Positions 9,179 to 18,571 of a stretch of DNA of 64,000 nucleotides are shown here, piece by piece. The notes beneath the pieces were generated by a model. It had not been told where the DNA came from. It did not search any database and was given only the letters and a program-made list of their open reading frames with translations. The stretch is taken from assembly GCF_013003985.1 (NCBI RefSeq), contig NZ_CP053073.1, positions 1,736,001-1,800,000 on the forward strand, written 5' to 3'. Source of the stretch: Usitatibacter palustris. GTDB taxonomy: Bacteria; Pseudomonadota; Gammaproteobacteria; Burkholderiales; Usitatibacteraceae. How positions within the stretch are numbered: the first letter of the stretch is position 1; the number at the start of each line of letters is the position of its first letter. Made by a program: the position numbers and the translations under genes.

Positions 9179-10402
9179 ATGACAAAAGCGGCCGAGGAAT
9201 TCGAGCTTCCGGACTTCGACGACGAAGAGGTCGACGACCCGAGCTCATTCTCCGGGCCGCTCGAGTGGTACTGGCATTTCAGCCAGCGCAGCGACTTCCA
9301 GACCGACAGCGACCAGCTGCGCGTGTTGGAACGCCTCGAGCAGCTCTTCAACGAGCTCGAGGATTTCCGCCAGTACCGCGCGGGCAAGATCAACCGCCTG
9401 GTGACCAACCTCGGCGCGGGGCGCAAGCCCCCGCGCGGCGTGTACATCTGGGGCGGCGTGGGTCGCGGCAAGTCGCTGATGATGGACGCCTTCTTCAAGG
9501 TGAGCCGCCACAAGAGGAAGCGCCGCGTCCACTTCCACGAATTCATGCGCGAGATCCACGCGCGCATGCGTGGGCTCTCCGGCGTGGAGGATCCGCTCGC
9601 GGAAATCGCCGCGCAGATCTCGCGCGAGCTGCGGCTGCTGTGCTTCGACGAATTCCACGTGGGCGACATCGCCGACGCGATGATCCTCGCGCGCCTGCTC
9701 GAGCTCATGATCGCCAAGGGGGTCGTGATCGTCCTCACCTCGAACTATCCGCCCGACGATCTCTATCCCAACGGCCTGCAGCGCTCGCGCTTCCTGCCCG
9801 CGATCGAGATCCTCAAGCGCGAGCTCGACGTGATGCATCTCGGCGGCCGCACGGACCATCGCCGGCGCCTGCTCTCGGGCCTCAAGGTCTACTACACGCC
9901 GATCGACGAGCAGGCCGATGCCAACCTCGCGCGCTTCTTCGAGGCGATGACCAAGGCCGGCTACCAGGAGAACAGTGCGCTCGATCTCGGCGGCCGCTCG
10001 ATCCACTACCGGCGCCGCGCCAAGGGTGTGATCTGGTTCGACTTCGCGGAGCTCTGCGAGAAGGCCCGCTCGCAGGTCGACTACCTCGCCATCGCAAGCG
10101 CATACCACACGGTCCTGGTCTCCGGCGTGCCGCGCCTGAAGGCCGAGAAGACCGACGTCATCCGCCGCTTCACCTGGCTCGTGGACGTGTTCTACGACCA
10201 GCGCGTGAAGCTCGTCCTTTCCGCCGAGGTGCCCGCCGAGGAGCTGGTGGCGCCTGCAACCGAAACCACGGGGGCTCAGAAGATGGTGCGCAACGAGTTC
10301 GCGCGAACCGCCAGCCGCCTGCTGGAGATGCAATCCAAGGAGTACTTCGGGCGCAAGCACTCCTCCGCCGAAAATCCGCAGGGACTCCAGGGGCGCGCAT
10401 GA
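9179..10402 (+). CDS. zapE: Cell division protein ZapE / AFG1-type ATPase
   Basis: This 407-residue P-loop ATPase matches ZapE (YhcM), which associates with the FtsZ ring, and mitochondrial AFG1. It shows Walker A GGVGRGKS at 92-99, the following HFHEFMREIH helix, Walker B LLCFDEF with D157-E158, sensor segment VLTSNYPPDDLYPNGLQR, and the C-terminal WFDFAELCEK and RRFTWLVDVFYD typical of the family. The start at 9179 is preferred over the in-frame 9140 codon because the latter lies inside the inverted repeat. It lies directly downstream of lpdA, a common betaproteobacterial arrangement, and overlaps the next gene by 4 bases (ATGA). Confidence 0.94.
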   Translation: MTKAAEEFELPDFDDEEVDDPSSFSGPLEWYWHFSQRSDFQTDSDQLRVLERLEQLFNELEDFRQYRAGKINRLVTNLGAGRKPPRGVYIWGGVGRGKSLMMDAFFKVSRHKRKRRVHFHEFMREIHARMRGLSGVEDPLAEIAAQISRELRLLCFDEFHVGDIADAMILARLLELMIAKGVVIVLTSNYPPDDLYPNGLQRSRFLPAIEILKRELDVMHLGGRTDHRRRLLSGLKVYYTPIDEQADANLARFFEAMTKAGYQENSALDLGGRSIHYRRRAKGVIWFDFAELCEKARSQVDYLAIASAYHTVLVSGVPRLKAEKTDVIRRFTWLVDVFYDQRVKLVLSAEVPAEELVAPATETTGAQKMVRNEFARTASRLLEMQSKEYFGRKHSSAENPQGLQGRA

Positions 10403-13400
10403 AAGCCATCTACCTCACCAAAGAGCCGAACTTCGTCGCGCGCCTTGCCGATGTCGATGAAGCCTCGCTGCCGGAAGGCGATGTCACCGTGAAGGTCGAG
10501 TACTCGACCCTCAACTACAAGGACGCGCTCGCGCTCACCAACGCTTCCCCCATCGTGCGCACGTGGCCGCTCGTCGCCGGCATCGATTTCGCCGGCGTGG
10601 TGGAGGAGAGCACCCATCCCGACTGGAAGCCCGGCGACAAGGTGATCCTCAACGGCTGGGGTGTGGGCGAATCGCACTGGGGCGGCCTCGCGCAGAAGGC
10701 GCGCGTGAAGGGCGATTGGCTCGTACGCGTGCCCGAGGGCATGACGACGCGCCAGGCGATGGCGATCGGAACGGCGGGCTACACCGCGGCGCTGTGCGTG
10801 ATGGCGCTGGAAGACCAGGGTGTCACGAAAGATAAGGGCGAGATCCTCGTCACCGGCGCCACCGGAGGTGTGGGCAGTGTCGCCATCGCACTGCTGGCGC
10901 GTCGCGGCTATCGCGTCGTCGGTTCGACGGGGAAGGCGAGCGAGTCGGCTTACCTGAAGAGCCTGGGCGCGACTGAAGTCATCGATCGAGCCACGCTCAC
11001 GCAGATGGGCAAGCCCCTGCAGAAGGAACGTTGGGCCGGTGTCGTCGATTCCGTCGGCAGCCACACGCTCATGAATGCTTGTGCGCAGACGAAGTCCGAG
11101 GGCGTGGTCACCGCCTGCGGGCTCGCGCAGGGCATGGACTTTCCAGCATCCGTTGCGCCGTTCATCCTGCGCGGCGTCTCGCTCATCGGCGTGAACAGCG
11201 TGATGGCTCCGCGCGAGAGGCGCGTGCGCGCGTGGGGACTGCTTGCAAAAGACCTACGTCCCGAGCGCCTCGAGTCGATGGTGAAGGAGATCAGCCTCGA
11301 GGATGCGCTCGCCCGCGCTTCGGATTTCCTCGTCGGAAAGGTTCGCGGACGCTTGCTGGTCAACATCCTGCAACTCGACAAGAAACCCGAACCTGCACCG
11401 GTGCCCGTGCCTGCTCCGGCCCCCGAACCCGTGTCGGCGCCTGCGCCTGCACCGGCGCCGATTGCCGCGATGCCCGCGACGGCTGACGTGGAAAAAACCA
11501 TTCCGCCTGCATCGCCCGCACCGCCCGCGCCGCCCCGCAAGAAAGTGCCGCGCAACGACGAGACCCTGACGCTACTCACCGGGTTCTACCTGGGCTCCGT
11601 CGCCAACCCCGAACGCTTCTGGGAAGGGCAGTCGAAGCTCATCGACTGGTGGAAGCCGCCGGTCAAGACGCTCGACTATTCGAATCCGCCGTTCTGCAAG
11701 TGGTTCGTCGGCGGCGAAACCAACCTCTGCTACAACGCCGTCGATCGCCACATGGTCGATCGCGCGAACCAGAAGGCCCTCGTGTGGATCTCCACCGAGG
11801 TCGACCAGACGCGCGAGTTCACCTACGCGCAGCTTCTCGACGAGGTGAACCGCTTCGCCGCGACGCTGTACTACATGGGCGTGGGCAAGGGCGACCGCGT
11901 CCTCATCTACATGCCGATGGTTCCCGAGGCCGTGTTCGCGATGCTCGCCACCGTGCGCCTGGGTGCGGTCCACTCCGTGGTGTTCGGCGGTTTCGCCGCG
12001 GCAAGCCTCGCCGCGCGCATCGACGACGCGCAGCCCAAGGTGATCGTCACGAGCGATGCCGGAATGCGCATGGGCAAGATGATCGCGTTGAAGCCCCTCG
12101 TGGACGAATCGATCGCGCTGGCGAAGAGCCCGCCCCAGCACGTGTTGCTGGTGAACCGGGGCCTCGACAAGTCGATGACGATGGTCGAGGGCCGCGATGT
12201 CGATTACGCCCCCGAGCGCGAGAAGCACGCCGGCGTGAAGGTGCCCGTCGAGTGGCTCGAATCGAACGCGCCTTCGTACATCCTCTACACGAGCGGCACG
12301 ACCGGGCAGCCCAAGGGCGTGCAGCGCGACACCGGCGGCTATGCGGTGGCCCTCGCGGCCTCGATGCGCCACATCTTCTGCTCGAAGCCGGGTGAGGCGT
12401 TCTTCTCCACGAGCGACATCGGCTGGGTCGTCGGGCATTCGTACATCGTCTACGGCCCGCTCATCAACGGCTCGACCACGATCATGTACGAAGGCGTGCC
12501 GATGCGGCCCGACGCGGGCATCTGGTGGAAGATCGTGCAGGACTACAAGGTCACGTCGATGTTCTCCTCGCCCACGGCGATCCGTGTCCTGAAGAAGCAG
12601 GACACGTCGTGGATGAAGAAGTACGACACCTCGAGCCTGCGCTACCTGTTTCTCGCCGGCGAGCCGCTCGACGAACCGACCTCGAACTGGATTTCCGAGG
12701 GTCTGGGCGTGCCGATCGTCGACAACTACTGGCAGACGGAAACCGGCTGGCCGATCCTCACTGCGTCCCCGGGCATCGAGGACACGAAGCGCAAGGTCGG
12801 TTCACCGTCGTTCCCCGCATACGGCTACACGGTGAAGCTGAAGCACGAGGAGACGGGCGAGGAGGTCGGCGCGAACGAGAAGGGCGTGCTGTGCATCGTC
12901 CCGCCGCTGCCGCCCGGTGCGATGACCACCGTGTGGGGCGACGACCAGCGCTACGTCGACACCTACTACAAGTCCTTCGCCGACGAGATGGTCTACACCA
13001 CGTTCGACTGGGCCACGCGCGACGAGGATGGCTACTACTTCGTGCTGGGGCGCACCGATGACGTGATCAACGTCGCCGGCCACCGCCTGGGCACGCGCGA
13101 GATCGAGGAAGCAGTGCAGGCCCACGCGAACATCGCGGAAGTCGCGGTGGTGGGTGTGGCCGATGCCCTGAAGGGCCAGGTGCCGGTGGCGTTTGCCGTC
13201 TGCAAGGATGCGTCGAAGGTGGCGACGGAAGAACTGCGCGCCGCCCACGAGAAGGAAGTGATGGCGACGGTCGACAGCCAGATCGGCGCCATCGCCCGCC
13301 CGTCGCGCGTGCATTTCGTCACGCTGCTCCCGAAGACGCGCTCCGGGAAGCTGTTGCGCCGTTCGATCCAGGCGATCTGCGAGGGACGCGACCCCGGGGA

Positions 13401-13458
13401 CCTCACCACCATCGAGGACCCCGGTGCACTCGAGCAAGTGCGCGCCGCGCTGAAATAG
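10399..13458 (+). CDS. Fused acryloyl-CoA reductase (AcuI/YhdH) - propionyl-CoA synthetase (PrpE)
   Basis: One uninterrupted 1019-residue frame. Residues 1-329 are a complete quinone-oxidoreductase-like MDR protein of the AcuI/YhdH type: STLNYKDALAL, the NADPH motif GATGGVG at 153-159 and the end GRLLVNIL. Residues 330-384 are a Pro/Ala-rich linker. Residues 385-1019 are a full propionate-CoA ligase: DYSNPPFCKWFVGGETNLC, ATP motif YTSGTTGQPKG at 630-640, and catalytic K984 in SGKLLRRS. By homology the ligase would make propionyl- or acryloyl-CoA and the reductase would convert acryloyl-CoA to propionyl-CoA with NADPH. The start overlaps zapE by 4 bases. The enoyl-CoA hydratase module of Chloroflexus propionyl-CoA synthase is absent. 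Confidence 0.93.
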   Translation: MKAIYLTKEPNFVARLADVDEASLPEGDVTVKVEYSTLNYKDALALTNASPIVRTWPLVAGIDFAGVVEESTHPDWKPGDKVILNGWGVGESHWGGLAQKARVKGDWLVRVPEGMTTRQAMAIGTAGYTAALCVMALEDQGVTKDKGEILVTGATGGVGSVAIALLARRGYRVVGSTGKASESAYLKSLGATEVIDRATLTQMGKPLQKERWAGVVDSVGSHTLMNACAQTKSEGVVTACGLAQGMDFPASVAPFILRGVSLIGVNSVMAPRERRVRAWGLLAKDLRPERLESMVKEISLEDALARASDFLVGKVRGRLLVNILQLDKKPEPAPVPVPAPAPEPVSAPAPAPAPIAAMPATADVEKTIPPASPAPPAPPRKKVPRNDETLTLLTGFYLGSVANPERFWEGQSKLIDWWKPPVKTLDYSNPPFCKWFVGGETNLCYNAVDRHMVDRANQKALVWISTEVDQTREFTYAQLLDEVNRFAATLYYMGVGKGDRVLIYMPMVPEAVFAMLATVRLGAVHSVVFGGFAAASLAARIDDAQPKVIVTSDAGMRMGKMIALKPLVDESIALAKSPPQHVLLVNRGLDKSMTMVEGRDVDYAPEREKHAGVKVPVEWLESNAPSYILYTSGTTGQPKGVQRDTGGYAVALAASMRHIFCSKPGEAFFSTSDIGWVVGHSYIVYGPLINGSTTIMYEGVPMRPDAGIWWKIVQDYKVTSMFSSPTAIRVLKKQDTSWMKKYDTSSLRYLFLAGEPLDEPTSNWISEGLGVPIVDNYWQTETGWPILTASPGIEDTKRKVGSPSFPAYGYTVKLKHEETGEEVGANEKGVLCIVPPLPPGAMTTVWGDDQRYVDTYYKSFADEMVYTTFDWATRDEDGYYFVLGRTDDVINVAGHRLGTREIEEAVQAHANIAEVAVVGVADALKGQVPVAFAVCKDASKVATEELRAAHEKEVMATVDSQIGAIARPSRVHFVTLLPKTRSGKLLRRSIQAICEGRDPGDLTTIEDPGALEQVRAALK

Positions 13459-13483
13459 AAAAAGGGGACAGCGTCCCCTTTTT
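13459..13483. terminator. Bidirectional intrinsic terminator
   Basis: The stem AAAAAGGGGAC (13459-13469) pairs with GTCCCCTTTTT (13473-13483) around an AGC loop, directly after the stop of the reductase-ligase fusion. The A-run and T-run make it work in both directions. It therefore also serves the convergent DUF3617 gene, whose stop is at 13501. A closely related hairpin lies at 30697-30741. Confidence 0.85.
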
Positions 13484-13500
13484 CGTGACTGCTTTTTCCG

Positions 13501-13986
13501 TTACTTCTTCTTGCCGGCGTCCGTGCACGGGCCGAGGTACTTGCCCGTCATCGTGTTCTTCATCTTCATCATCTTGCCGCCCTGGTCCATGGCCATGTCC
13601 TGCTTCATCGTGAAGCCGCTGTCCGTGGTGGTCATGACGACGTCGGCGGTCATCTTCGGGCTCTTCGTGCATTCCATGCGCCAGCTGCCGCCGCTGCCGG
13701 TCATCTTCATGTCCTTGATCTCGCAGCCCTCGGGCATCTTGCCTTCCTTCTGGCCGACGCCGCCGCCTTCGATGTCCTTGGCGGTGAGGCACTGCTGGAA
13801 CGTCTGCTCGGGCATCTTGAACCCGGGCGGCATGCCGGGCGGGGGTTCGGACATCTCCATCTGCATCTTGTATTCCCACTGGCCTTCCTTGACCTTGCCC
13901 TTCAGTCCGGCCCAGGGATTCTGGGCAAACGAGGCGGTCGCGGTAGCGGCAAACAGGGTGGCGAGAGCGAGCGTTGCGTAGCGCAT
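13501..13986 (-). CDS. DUF3617 family secreted protein
   Basis: The 161-residue protein has a clear signal peptide (MRYATLALATLFAATATASFAQ, cleavage likely after residue 21 or 22) and the DUF3617 layout: a GQWEYKMQMEM strand near the N-terminus, a conserved Cys in FQQCLT, then CEIKDMKMTGSGGSWRMECT and a final Cys before the Lys-rich end. Four cysteines suggest two disulfides in the periplasm. The role of the family is unknown. It is transcribed alone, convergent with the fusion gene and divergent from pabB, with about 66 bases between the pabB start and its own. Confidence 0.85.
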   Translation of the reverse strand: MRYATLALATLFAATATASFAQNPWAGLKGKVKEGQWEYKMQMEMSEPPPGMPPGFKMPEQTFQQCLTAKDIEGGGVGQKEGKMPEGCEIKDMKMTGSGGSWRMECTKSPKMTADVVMTTTDSGFTMKQDMAMDQGGKMMKMKNTMTGKYLGPCTDAGKKK

Positions 13987-14052
13987 GAAAACTCCGATGT
14001 CCATGACGGTGAAGGCGGAAAGCATAGCATTCCGCCCCGATAGAATGACGGC

Positions 14053-15972
14053 ATGGCCCGCCCCGTAGACCTTCCCTACGACCCCGCGACGCGCTGCGCC
14101 GAACGCCACACCTGGTTCGAGCGCGTGCGGCCGCTGGGGTGGGCGACCTTCCTCGACAGCGGCGATCCTGCCCGCAGCACCGGGCGCTACGACGTGATCG
14201 CCGCCGGTCCCGTCGCGACCCTCATCGCCCATGACGCCAGCGCGTTCGCGCAGGTGCGCTCGCTGCTCGCGAATGCCCGCGGCTCGTCCCCCCCGTGGCC
14301 CATCGCGGGCGGGGCCATCGGCTATTTCGGCTACGAGCTGGGCCGGGCCGGCGCCGGCCTGCCGCGCGACAAGCCGGGCGCCTGGGCGCTCATGCCCGAA
14401 GCGGCCATGGGCCTGTACGCATGGACCGTGGTCATCGACCACGTGGAGCGGCGCGCGGCGATCACGTCGCTCGATTCCTTCACCGACGGCGAGGCGCAGG
14501 CGATTCGCGACAAGCTCCTGTCGGGCGAGCCCGCCGCGCGTGAGCCGTTCCGCTTCCCGAGCGAGATCGTCTCGTCGCTCGAGCGCGACGCCTACCTTCC
14601 GCGCGCCGCGCGCGTGATCGACTACATCCGCGCCGGCGACTGCTACCAGGCGAACCTCACGCGGGAATTCAGCGCGCCCTATACCGGGGACCCGTGGGAG
14701 CTTTACCGCCATTTGCACGACGTGAATCCCGCGCCGATGGGGGCGTTCCTCGAGTATCCGTTCGGCTCCGTGCTTTCCAGCTCGCCCGAGCGCTTCGTTA
14801 CCGTGGAGGGGCGAGACGCCATCACGCGGCCGATCAAGGGTACGCGCCGGCGCCGGCCCGATCCGGAGCAGGATGCGCAGGCGCGAGCCGAGCTCCTTGC
14901 CTCCGAGAAGGACCGCGCGGAGAACGTGATGATCGTGGACCTCATGCGCAACGACTTCTCGCGCGTGTGCGAGAAGGGCAGTGTCGCCACACCGGAGATC
15001 TGCAAGCTGGAGAGCTTCGCGACGGTCCATCACCTGGTGAGCACCGTGACCGGGCGCTTGCCCGCCGATCGCGACGCCCTCGATCTCCTCGAGGCGTGCT
15101 TTCCCGGCGGCTCGATCACGGGCGCGCCCAAGCGCCGCGCGATGGAAATCATCGACGAGCTCGAGCCCCATCGCCGCGAGGTCTACTGCGGCGCGATCGG
15201 GTACGTTTCGGCCGCGGGCCGCATGGACATGAACATCCCGATCCGCACGACCGTGTGCGCGGACGGGGACCTGCGCTTCTACGCGGGCGGGGGGATCGTG
15301 GCCGATTCCTCGCCCGAGAACGAGTTCGAGGAGACCGAGGTGAAGATTGCCGCCATCCGCAGGACGCTCTCGCGCTTTTCCGGCGCCGGCGTCCCCGATC
15401 CCGACAAAGCACGTCTGCGGAAGATTTTCATTGAGGTGCGTGATGCCTATGCCGCGCGCACCGGCGCAGCTTTCGCGGAAAGCATCACCCGGCGGTTGCG
15501 CGCGCTTCCCGAGTACCATCGCGCCCGCACGGTGCTCGCGACGCTGTCGATCGGCAGCGAGTGGGATACGAGGACTTTTGCGGAGGGCGTTTTGGCGGAC
15601 GGCAAGACCCTGGTGCTGCCGCGCGTGGTGAAGAAGCCGCGCGCGCTCGAGATCTTCGCGGTGGGCGATCTCGCGGCCGACCTCCTGCCCGGCGTCTGGG
15701 GCATCGAGGAGCCCGATCCCGCGCGCTGCCGCAAACTCACGCTCGCCGAGGTGGACTTCGCGCTGGTGCCGGCCCTGGCCGTCGATCGCGAGGGTTATCG
15801 CCTCGGCTACGGCGCGGGCTACTTTGACCGCTTGCTGTCCACGGCCGCGCCGTTTCGCGTGGTGGCGCTGCCCGGCGAGCAGGTCGTCGACCGCCTGCCG
15901 CGCGAAGCGCATGACATTGCCGTGGACGCTGTGCTCACCGACGAAACGTACTTCACGACAGGAAAGAAATGA
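14053..15972 (+). CDS. pabB: Fused aminodeoxychorismate synthase component I - 5-formyltetrahydrofolate cyclo-ligase
   Basis: A 639-residue fusion of two folate enzymes. Residues 1-450 are a PabB-type chorismate-binding domain, which makes 4-amino-4-deoxychorismate with glutamine-derived ammonia. It shows [51 protein letters not shown] and [16 protein letters not shown]. Residues from about 453 are a complete 5-formyl-THF cyclo-ligase (MTHFS), starting [14 protein letters not shown] and carrying [22 protein letters not shown] (G585-R593 at its end). The frame is continuous with almost no linker. PabB is often fused to PabA or PabC; this partner is unusual. It overlaps folD by 4 bases (ATGA). 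Confidence 0.92.
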   Translation: MARPVDLPYDPATRCAERHTWFERVRPLGWATFLDSGDPARSTGRYDVIAAGPVATLIAHDASAFAQVRSLLANARGSSPPWPIAGGAIGYFGYELGRAGAGLPRDKPGAWALMPEAAMGLYAWTVVIDHVERRAAITSLDSFTDGEAQAIRDKLLSGEPAAREPFRFPSEIVSSLERDAYLPRAARVIDYIRAGDCYQANLTREFSAPYTGDPWELYRHLHDVNPAPMGAFLEYPFGSVLSSSPERFVTVEGRDAITRPIKGTRRRRPDPEQDAQARAELLASEKDRAENVMIVDLMRNDFSRVCEKGSVATPEICKLESFATVHHLVSTVTGRLPADRDALDLLEACFPGGSITGAPKRRAMEIIDELEPHRREVYCGAIGYVSAAGRMDMNIPIRTTVCADGDLRFYAGGGIVADSSPENEFEETEVKIAAIRRTLSRFSGAGVPDPDKARLRKIFIEVRDAYAARTGAAFAESITRRLRALPEYHRARTVLATLSIGSEWDTRTFAEGVLADGKTLVLPRVVKKPRALEIFAVGDLAADLLPGVWGIEEPDPARCRKLTLAEVDFALVPALAVDREGYRLGYGAGYFDRLLSTAAPFRVVALPGEQVVDRLPREAHDIAVDAVLTDETYFTTGKK

Positions 15973-16850
15973 CGGCTCGCAACATCGATGGCAAGGCGAT
16001 CGCCCAGGCGTTCCGCGCGGAATGCGCGGTGCGGGTGGGGCGCCTCAAGGACGCGGGCGTGGTGCCCGGGCTTGCCGTGGTGATCGTCGGCGACGATCCC
16101 GCGAGCAAGGTCTACGTGCGCAACAAGGCGAAGGCGTGCGAAGCGATCGGCGTGCACTCGGAAGTGCATGCGATGTCCGCGGACACCGCGCAGGCGCATC
16201 TGCTCAAGTTCATTGCGACCCTCAATGCGGATGACGCGATTCACGGCATCCTCGTTCAGCTGCCGCTCCCAAAGGGCATCGACAGCCGCGCGGTGATCGA
16301 GGCGATCGCCCCGGAGAAGGACGTCGATGGCTTCCACTACTCCAACGTCGGGCGCCTGCTCGTGGGCGAGCCGGCCTACTACCCGTGCACGCCCTGGGGC
16401 GCGATGAAGATGCTCGAGCACGAGTCGATTGCCGTCGAGGGCAAGCACGCCGTCGTGGTGGGCCGCTCGACGATCGTCGGCAAGCCCATGGCACTGATGC
16501 TCCTCAACGCGGGCGCCACGGTGACGGTGTGCCACTCGAAGACCCGCGACCTCGCGGCGATGACGCGCCAGGCCGACATTCTCGTCGCCGCCGTCGGCAA
16601 GCCCCGCATCATCACCGGGGACATGGTGAAGCTCGGGGCGGTCGTGATCGACGTCGGCATCAACCGCCTGCCCGACGGCACGCTGTGTGGCGACGTGGAC
16701 TACGAGGCCGTGCGCCAGATCGCCTCCCGCATCACGCCCGTGCCCGGCGGTGTCGGGCCGATGACCATCGCGATGCTGCTGGGAAACACGGTGAAAGCGG
16801 CGGAGCTCGCTGCGGGGACCGGCGTAAGGGGGGAGACGCGGATCACGTAA
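15969..16850 (+). CDS. folD: Methylenetetrahydrofolate dehydrogenase / cyclohydrolase
   Basis: This 293-residue bifunctional enzyme interconverts 5,10-methylene-, methenyl- and 10-formyl-THF. Family motifs are [13 protein letters not shown] (with the catalytic Lys), [20 protein letters not shown], the NADP-binding [25 protein letters not shown] and the C-terminal [18 protein letters not shown]. It is translationally coupled to the PabB-MTHFS fusion, so the fused cyclo-ligase (product 5,10-methenyl-THF) and FolD form a small folate one-carbon unit. Confidence 0.96.
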   Translation: MTARNIDGKAIAQAFRAECAVRVGRLKDAGVVPGLAVVIVGDDPASKVYVRNKAKACEAIGVHSEVHAMSADTAQAHLLKFIATLNADDAIHGILVQLPLPKGIDSRAVIEAIAPEKDVDGFHYSNVGRLLVGEPAYYPCTPWGAMKMLEHESIAVEGKHAVVVGRSTIVGKPMALMLLNAGATVTVCHSKTRDLAAMTRQADILVAAVGKPRIITGDMVKLGAVVIDVGINRLPDGTLCGDVDYEAVRQIASRITPVPGGVGPMTIAMLLGNTVKAAELAAGTGVRGETRIT

Positions 16851-16853
16851 TAC

Positions 16854-16956
16854 ACTGTCATCCTGAGGAGCGCAGCGACGAAGGACCTGCTTGAGGGGTT
16901 TAACAGTCAAACAACTCAAGCAGATCCTTCGAGCCTGCGGCTCTCAGGATGACAGT
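16854..16956. repeat. TGTCATCCTGAG-family palindromic element, full copy 1
   Basis: A 103-base inverted repeat. The left arm ACTGTCATCCTGAGGAGCGC... continues to GAAGGACCTGCTTGAG. The right arm runs CTCAAGCAGATCCTTCGAGC... to CTCAGGATGACAGT. Related copies lie at 36594-36685 and 56934-57043, with half copies at about 34141-34172 and 56594-56635. It fills the folD to acyl-CoA synthetase gap and ends five bases before the latter's ATG, so it also forms that gene's 5' untranslated region. Confidence 0.9.
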
Positions 16957-16960
16957 TCTC

Positions 16961-18571
16961 ATGGACCGCAACCCCGCCAATTACACGCCACTCAACCCGG
17001 TCTCCTTCCTTGCGAAGGCGGCCGCGGTGTATCCCGAGCGAGTTGCCGTAGTCCACGGACCCGTCCGCCGCAGCTGGCGCGAGACCTACGCGCGCTGCCG
17101 CAAGCTCGCTTCCGCCCTCGAGAAACACGGGATCCGCCGTGGCGACACGGTCGCCGCGATGCTGCCCAACGTGCCCGCGATGATCGAGCTCCACTTCGGC
17201 CCGGCGATGCTCGGCGCCGTCGTCAATACGCTCAACACGCGCCTCGATGCCGAGGCGATCGCCTTCATGCTCGACCATGGCGAGGCCAAGGCGCTGTTCA
17301 CCGACCGTGAGTTCGCGCCGGTGGTCGAGAAGGCCCTCACGCTCGTGAAGTCCCGGCCGCTCGTGATCGATGTCGACGACGCGCTCTTCGAAGGCGGCAA
17401 GGCGCTGGGCTCAGTGGAATACGAAGACTTCATCGCGGCCGGGGATGCCGCGTTCGAGTGGCGCCATCCGGCCGACGAGTGGGACGCGATCTCGCTCAAC
17501 TACACCTCGGGCACGACGGGCAATCCGAAGGGCGTGGTCTATCACTACCGCGGCGCGTACCTCAACGCGGTCAACAACATCACCGACTGGTCGCTGCCGA
17601 AGCACCCCGTGTACCTGTGGACGCTGCCGATGTTCCATTGCAACGGCTGGTGCTTCAACTGGACGATCGCCGCCGCGGCCGGCACCAACGTGTGCCTGCG
17701 CAAGGTCGATGCGAAGGCGATCTACGATCTCATCCGCGAGCAGAAGGTGACGCACTACTGCGGCGCGCCGATCGTGCATTCGCTGCTGCTCAACGCCCCC
17801 GATGAAATGAAGCAGGGCATCGCGCACGAGGTGCATTGCCTCGTGGCCGCCGCACCGCCGCCGGCCGCGGTGATCGCCGGCATGGAGAAGATGGGTTTCC
17901 ACATCACCCACGTGTACGGCCTCACGGAAACGTATGGCCCGGCCGCGGTGTGCGCGAAGCATCCCGAGTGGTCGGACCTCCCTCTCGAAGAGCAGGTGAA
18001 GCTGAATGGCCGCCAGGGCGTGGCCTATTTGCTGCAGGAAGGCATGCAGGTGATGGATCCGGAGACAATGACGCCCGTCCCCGCCGATGGCGAGACGATG
18101 GGTGAGATCATGTTCCGCGGCAACATCACGATGAAGGGCTACCTCAAGAACCCGAAGGCCACCGAGGAGGCGTTCCGCGGCGGCTGGTTCCATTCGGGCG
18201 ACCTCGCCGTGACGCATCCGGACGGCTACGTGAAGATCAAGGACCGCTCGAAGGACGTGATCATCTCGGGCGGCGAGAACATCTCCTCGCAGGAAGTCGA
18301 GGACGTGCTGCACGGCCACCCGGCGGTGATGTTCGCGGCGGTCGTGGCGCAACCGGACGCCAAGTGGGGCGAGCGTCCCTGCGCCTTCGTCGAGCTGAAG
18401 GAAGGCGCTTCGGCCTCGGCCGAGGAAATCATCGAGTACTGCCGCGCCCGCATGGCGCGGTTCAAGGCGCCTGCCGCCGTGCTCTTCGGCCCGTTGCCGA
18501 AGACATCAACCGGCAAGGTCCAGAAATTCATACTCAGAGAGCGCGCGAAAAGCGTGCAGGCGATCGAATGA
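16961..18571 (+). CDS. Acyl-CoA synthetase (AMP-forming), copy 1
   Basis: This 536-residue ANL-superfamily enzyme activates a carboxylic acid to its CoA thioester. Motifs are YTSGTTGNPKGVVYH (ATP loop), YGLTETYGP (A5), GEIMFRGNITMKGY, FHSGDLAV, DRSKDVIISGGENISS (hinge) and PKTSTGKVQKF with the catalytic Lys. It resembles the AAE/AlkK-like medium-chain branch; the true substrate cannot be read from the sequence. The start at 16961 is preferred because an in-frame ATG at 16949 lies inside the palindromic repeat. A clear paralogue begins at 30745 with the same MDRNPAN start. The stop overlaps the next gene by 4 bases. Confidence 0.9.
   Translation: MDRNPANYTPLNPVSFLAKAAAVYPERVAVVHGPVRRSWRETYARCRKLASALEKHGIRRGDTVAAMLPNVPAMIELHFGPAMLGAVVNTLNTRLDAEAIAFMLDHGEAKALFTDREFAPVVEKALTLVKSRPLVIDVDDALFEGGKALGSVEYEDFIAAGDAAFEWRHPADEWDAISLNYTSGTTGNPKGVVYHYRGAYLNAVNNITDWSLPKHPVYLWTLPMFHCNGWCFNWTIAAAAGTNVCLRKVDAKAIYDLIREQKVTHYCGAPIVHSLLLNAPDEMKQGIAHEVHCLVAAAPPPAAVIAGMEKMGFHITHVYGLTETYGPAAVCAKHPEWSDLPLEEQVKLNGRQGVAYLLQEGMQVMDPETMTPVPADGETMGEIMFRGNITMKGYLKNPKATEEAFRGGWFHSGDLAVTHPDGYVKIKDRSKDVIISGGENISSQEVEDVLHGHPAVMFAAVVAQPDAKWGERPCAFVELKEGASASAEEIIEYCRARMARFKAPAAVLFGPLPKTSTGKVQKFILRERAKSVQAIE

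Noticed and set aside
9079..10398. In-frame extension of the reductase-ligase fusion upstream to 9079 (1459 codons in all).
   Set aside because: The extra 440 codons are an out-of-frame Arg/Pro/Ala-rich shadow of zapE. The AcuI domain begins exactly at the ATG 10399, which overlaps the zapE stop.
16949..16960. An ATG at 16949 as the start of the acyl-CoA synthetase.
   Set aside because: It is part of the right arm (GGATGACAGT) of the palindromic repeat. The paralogue at 30745 starts at the equivalent of ATG 16961.
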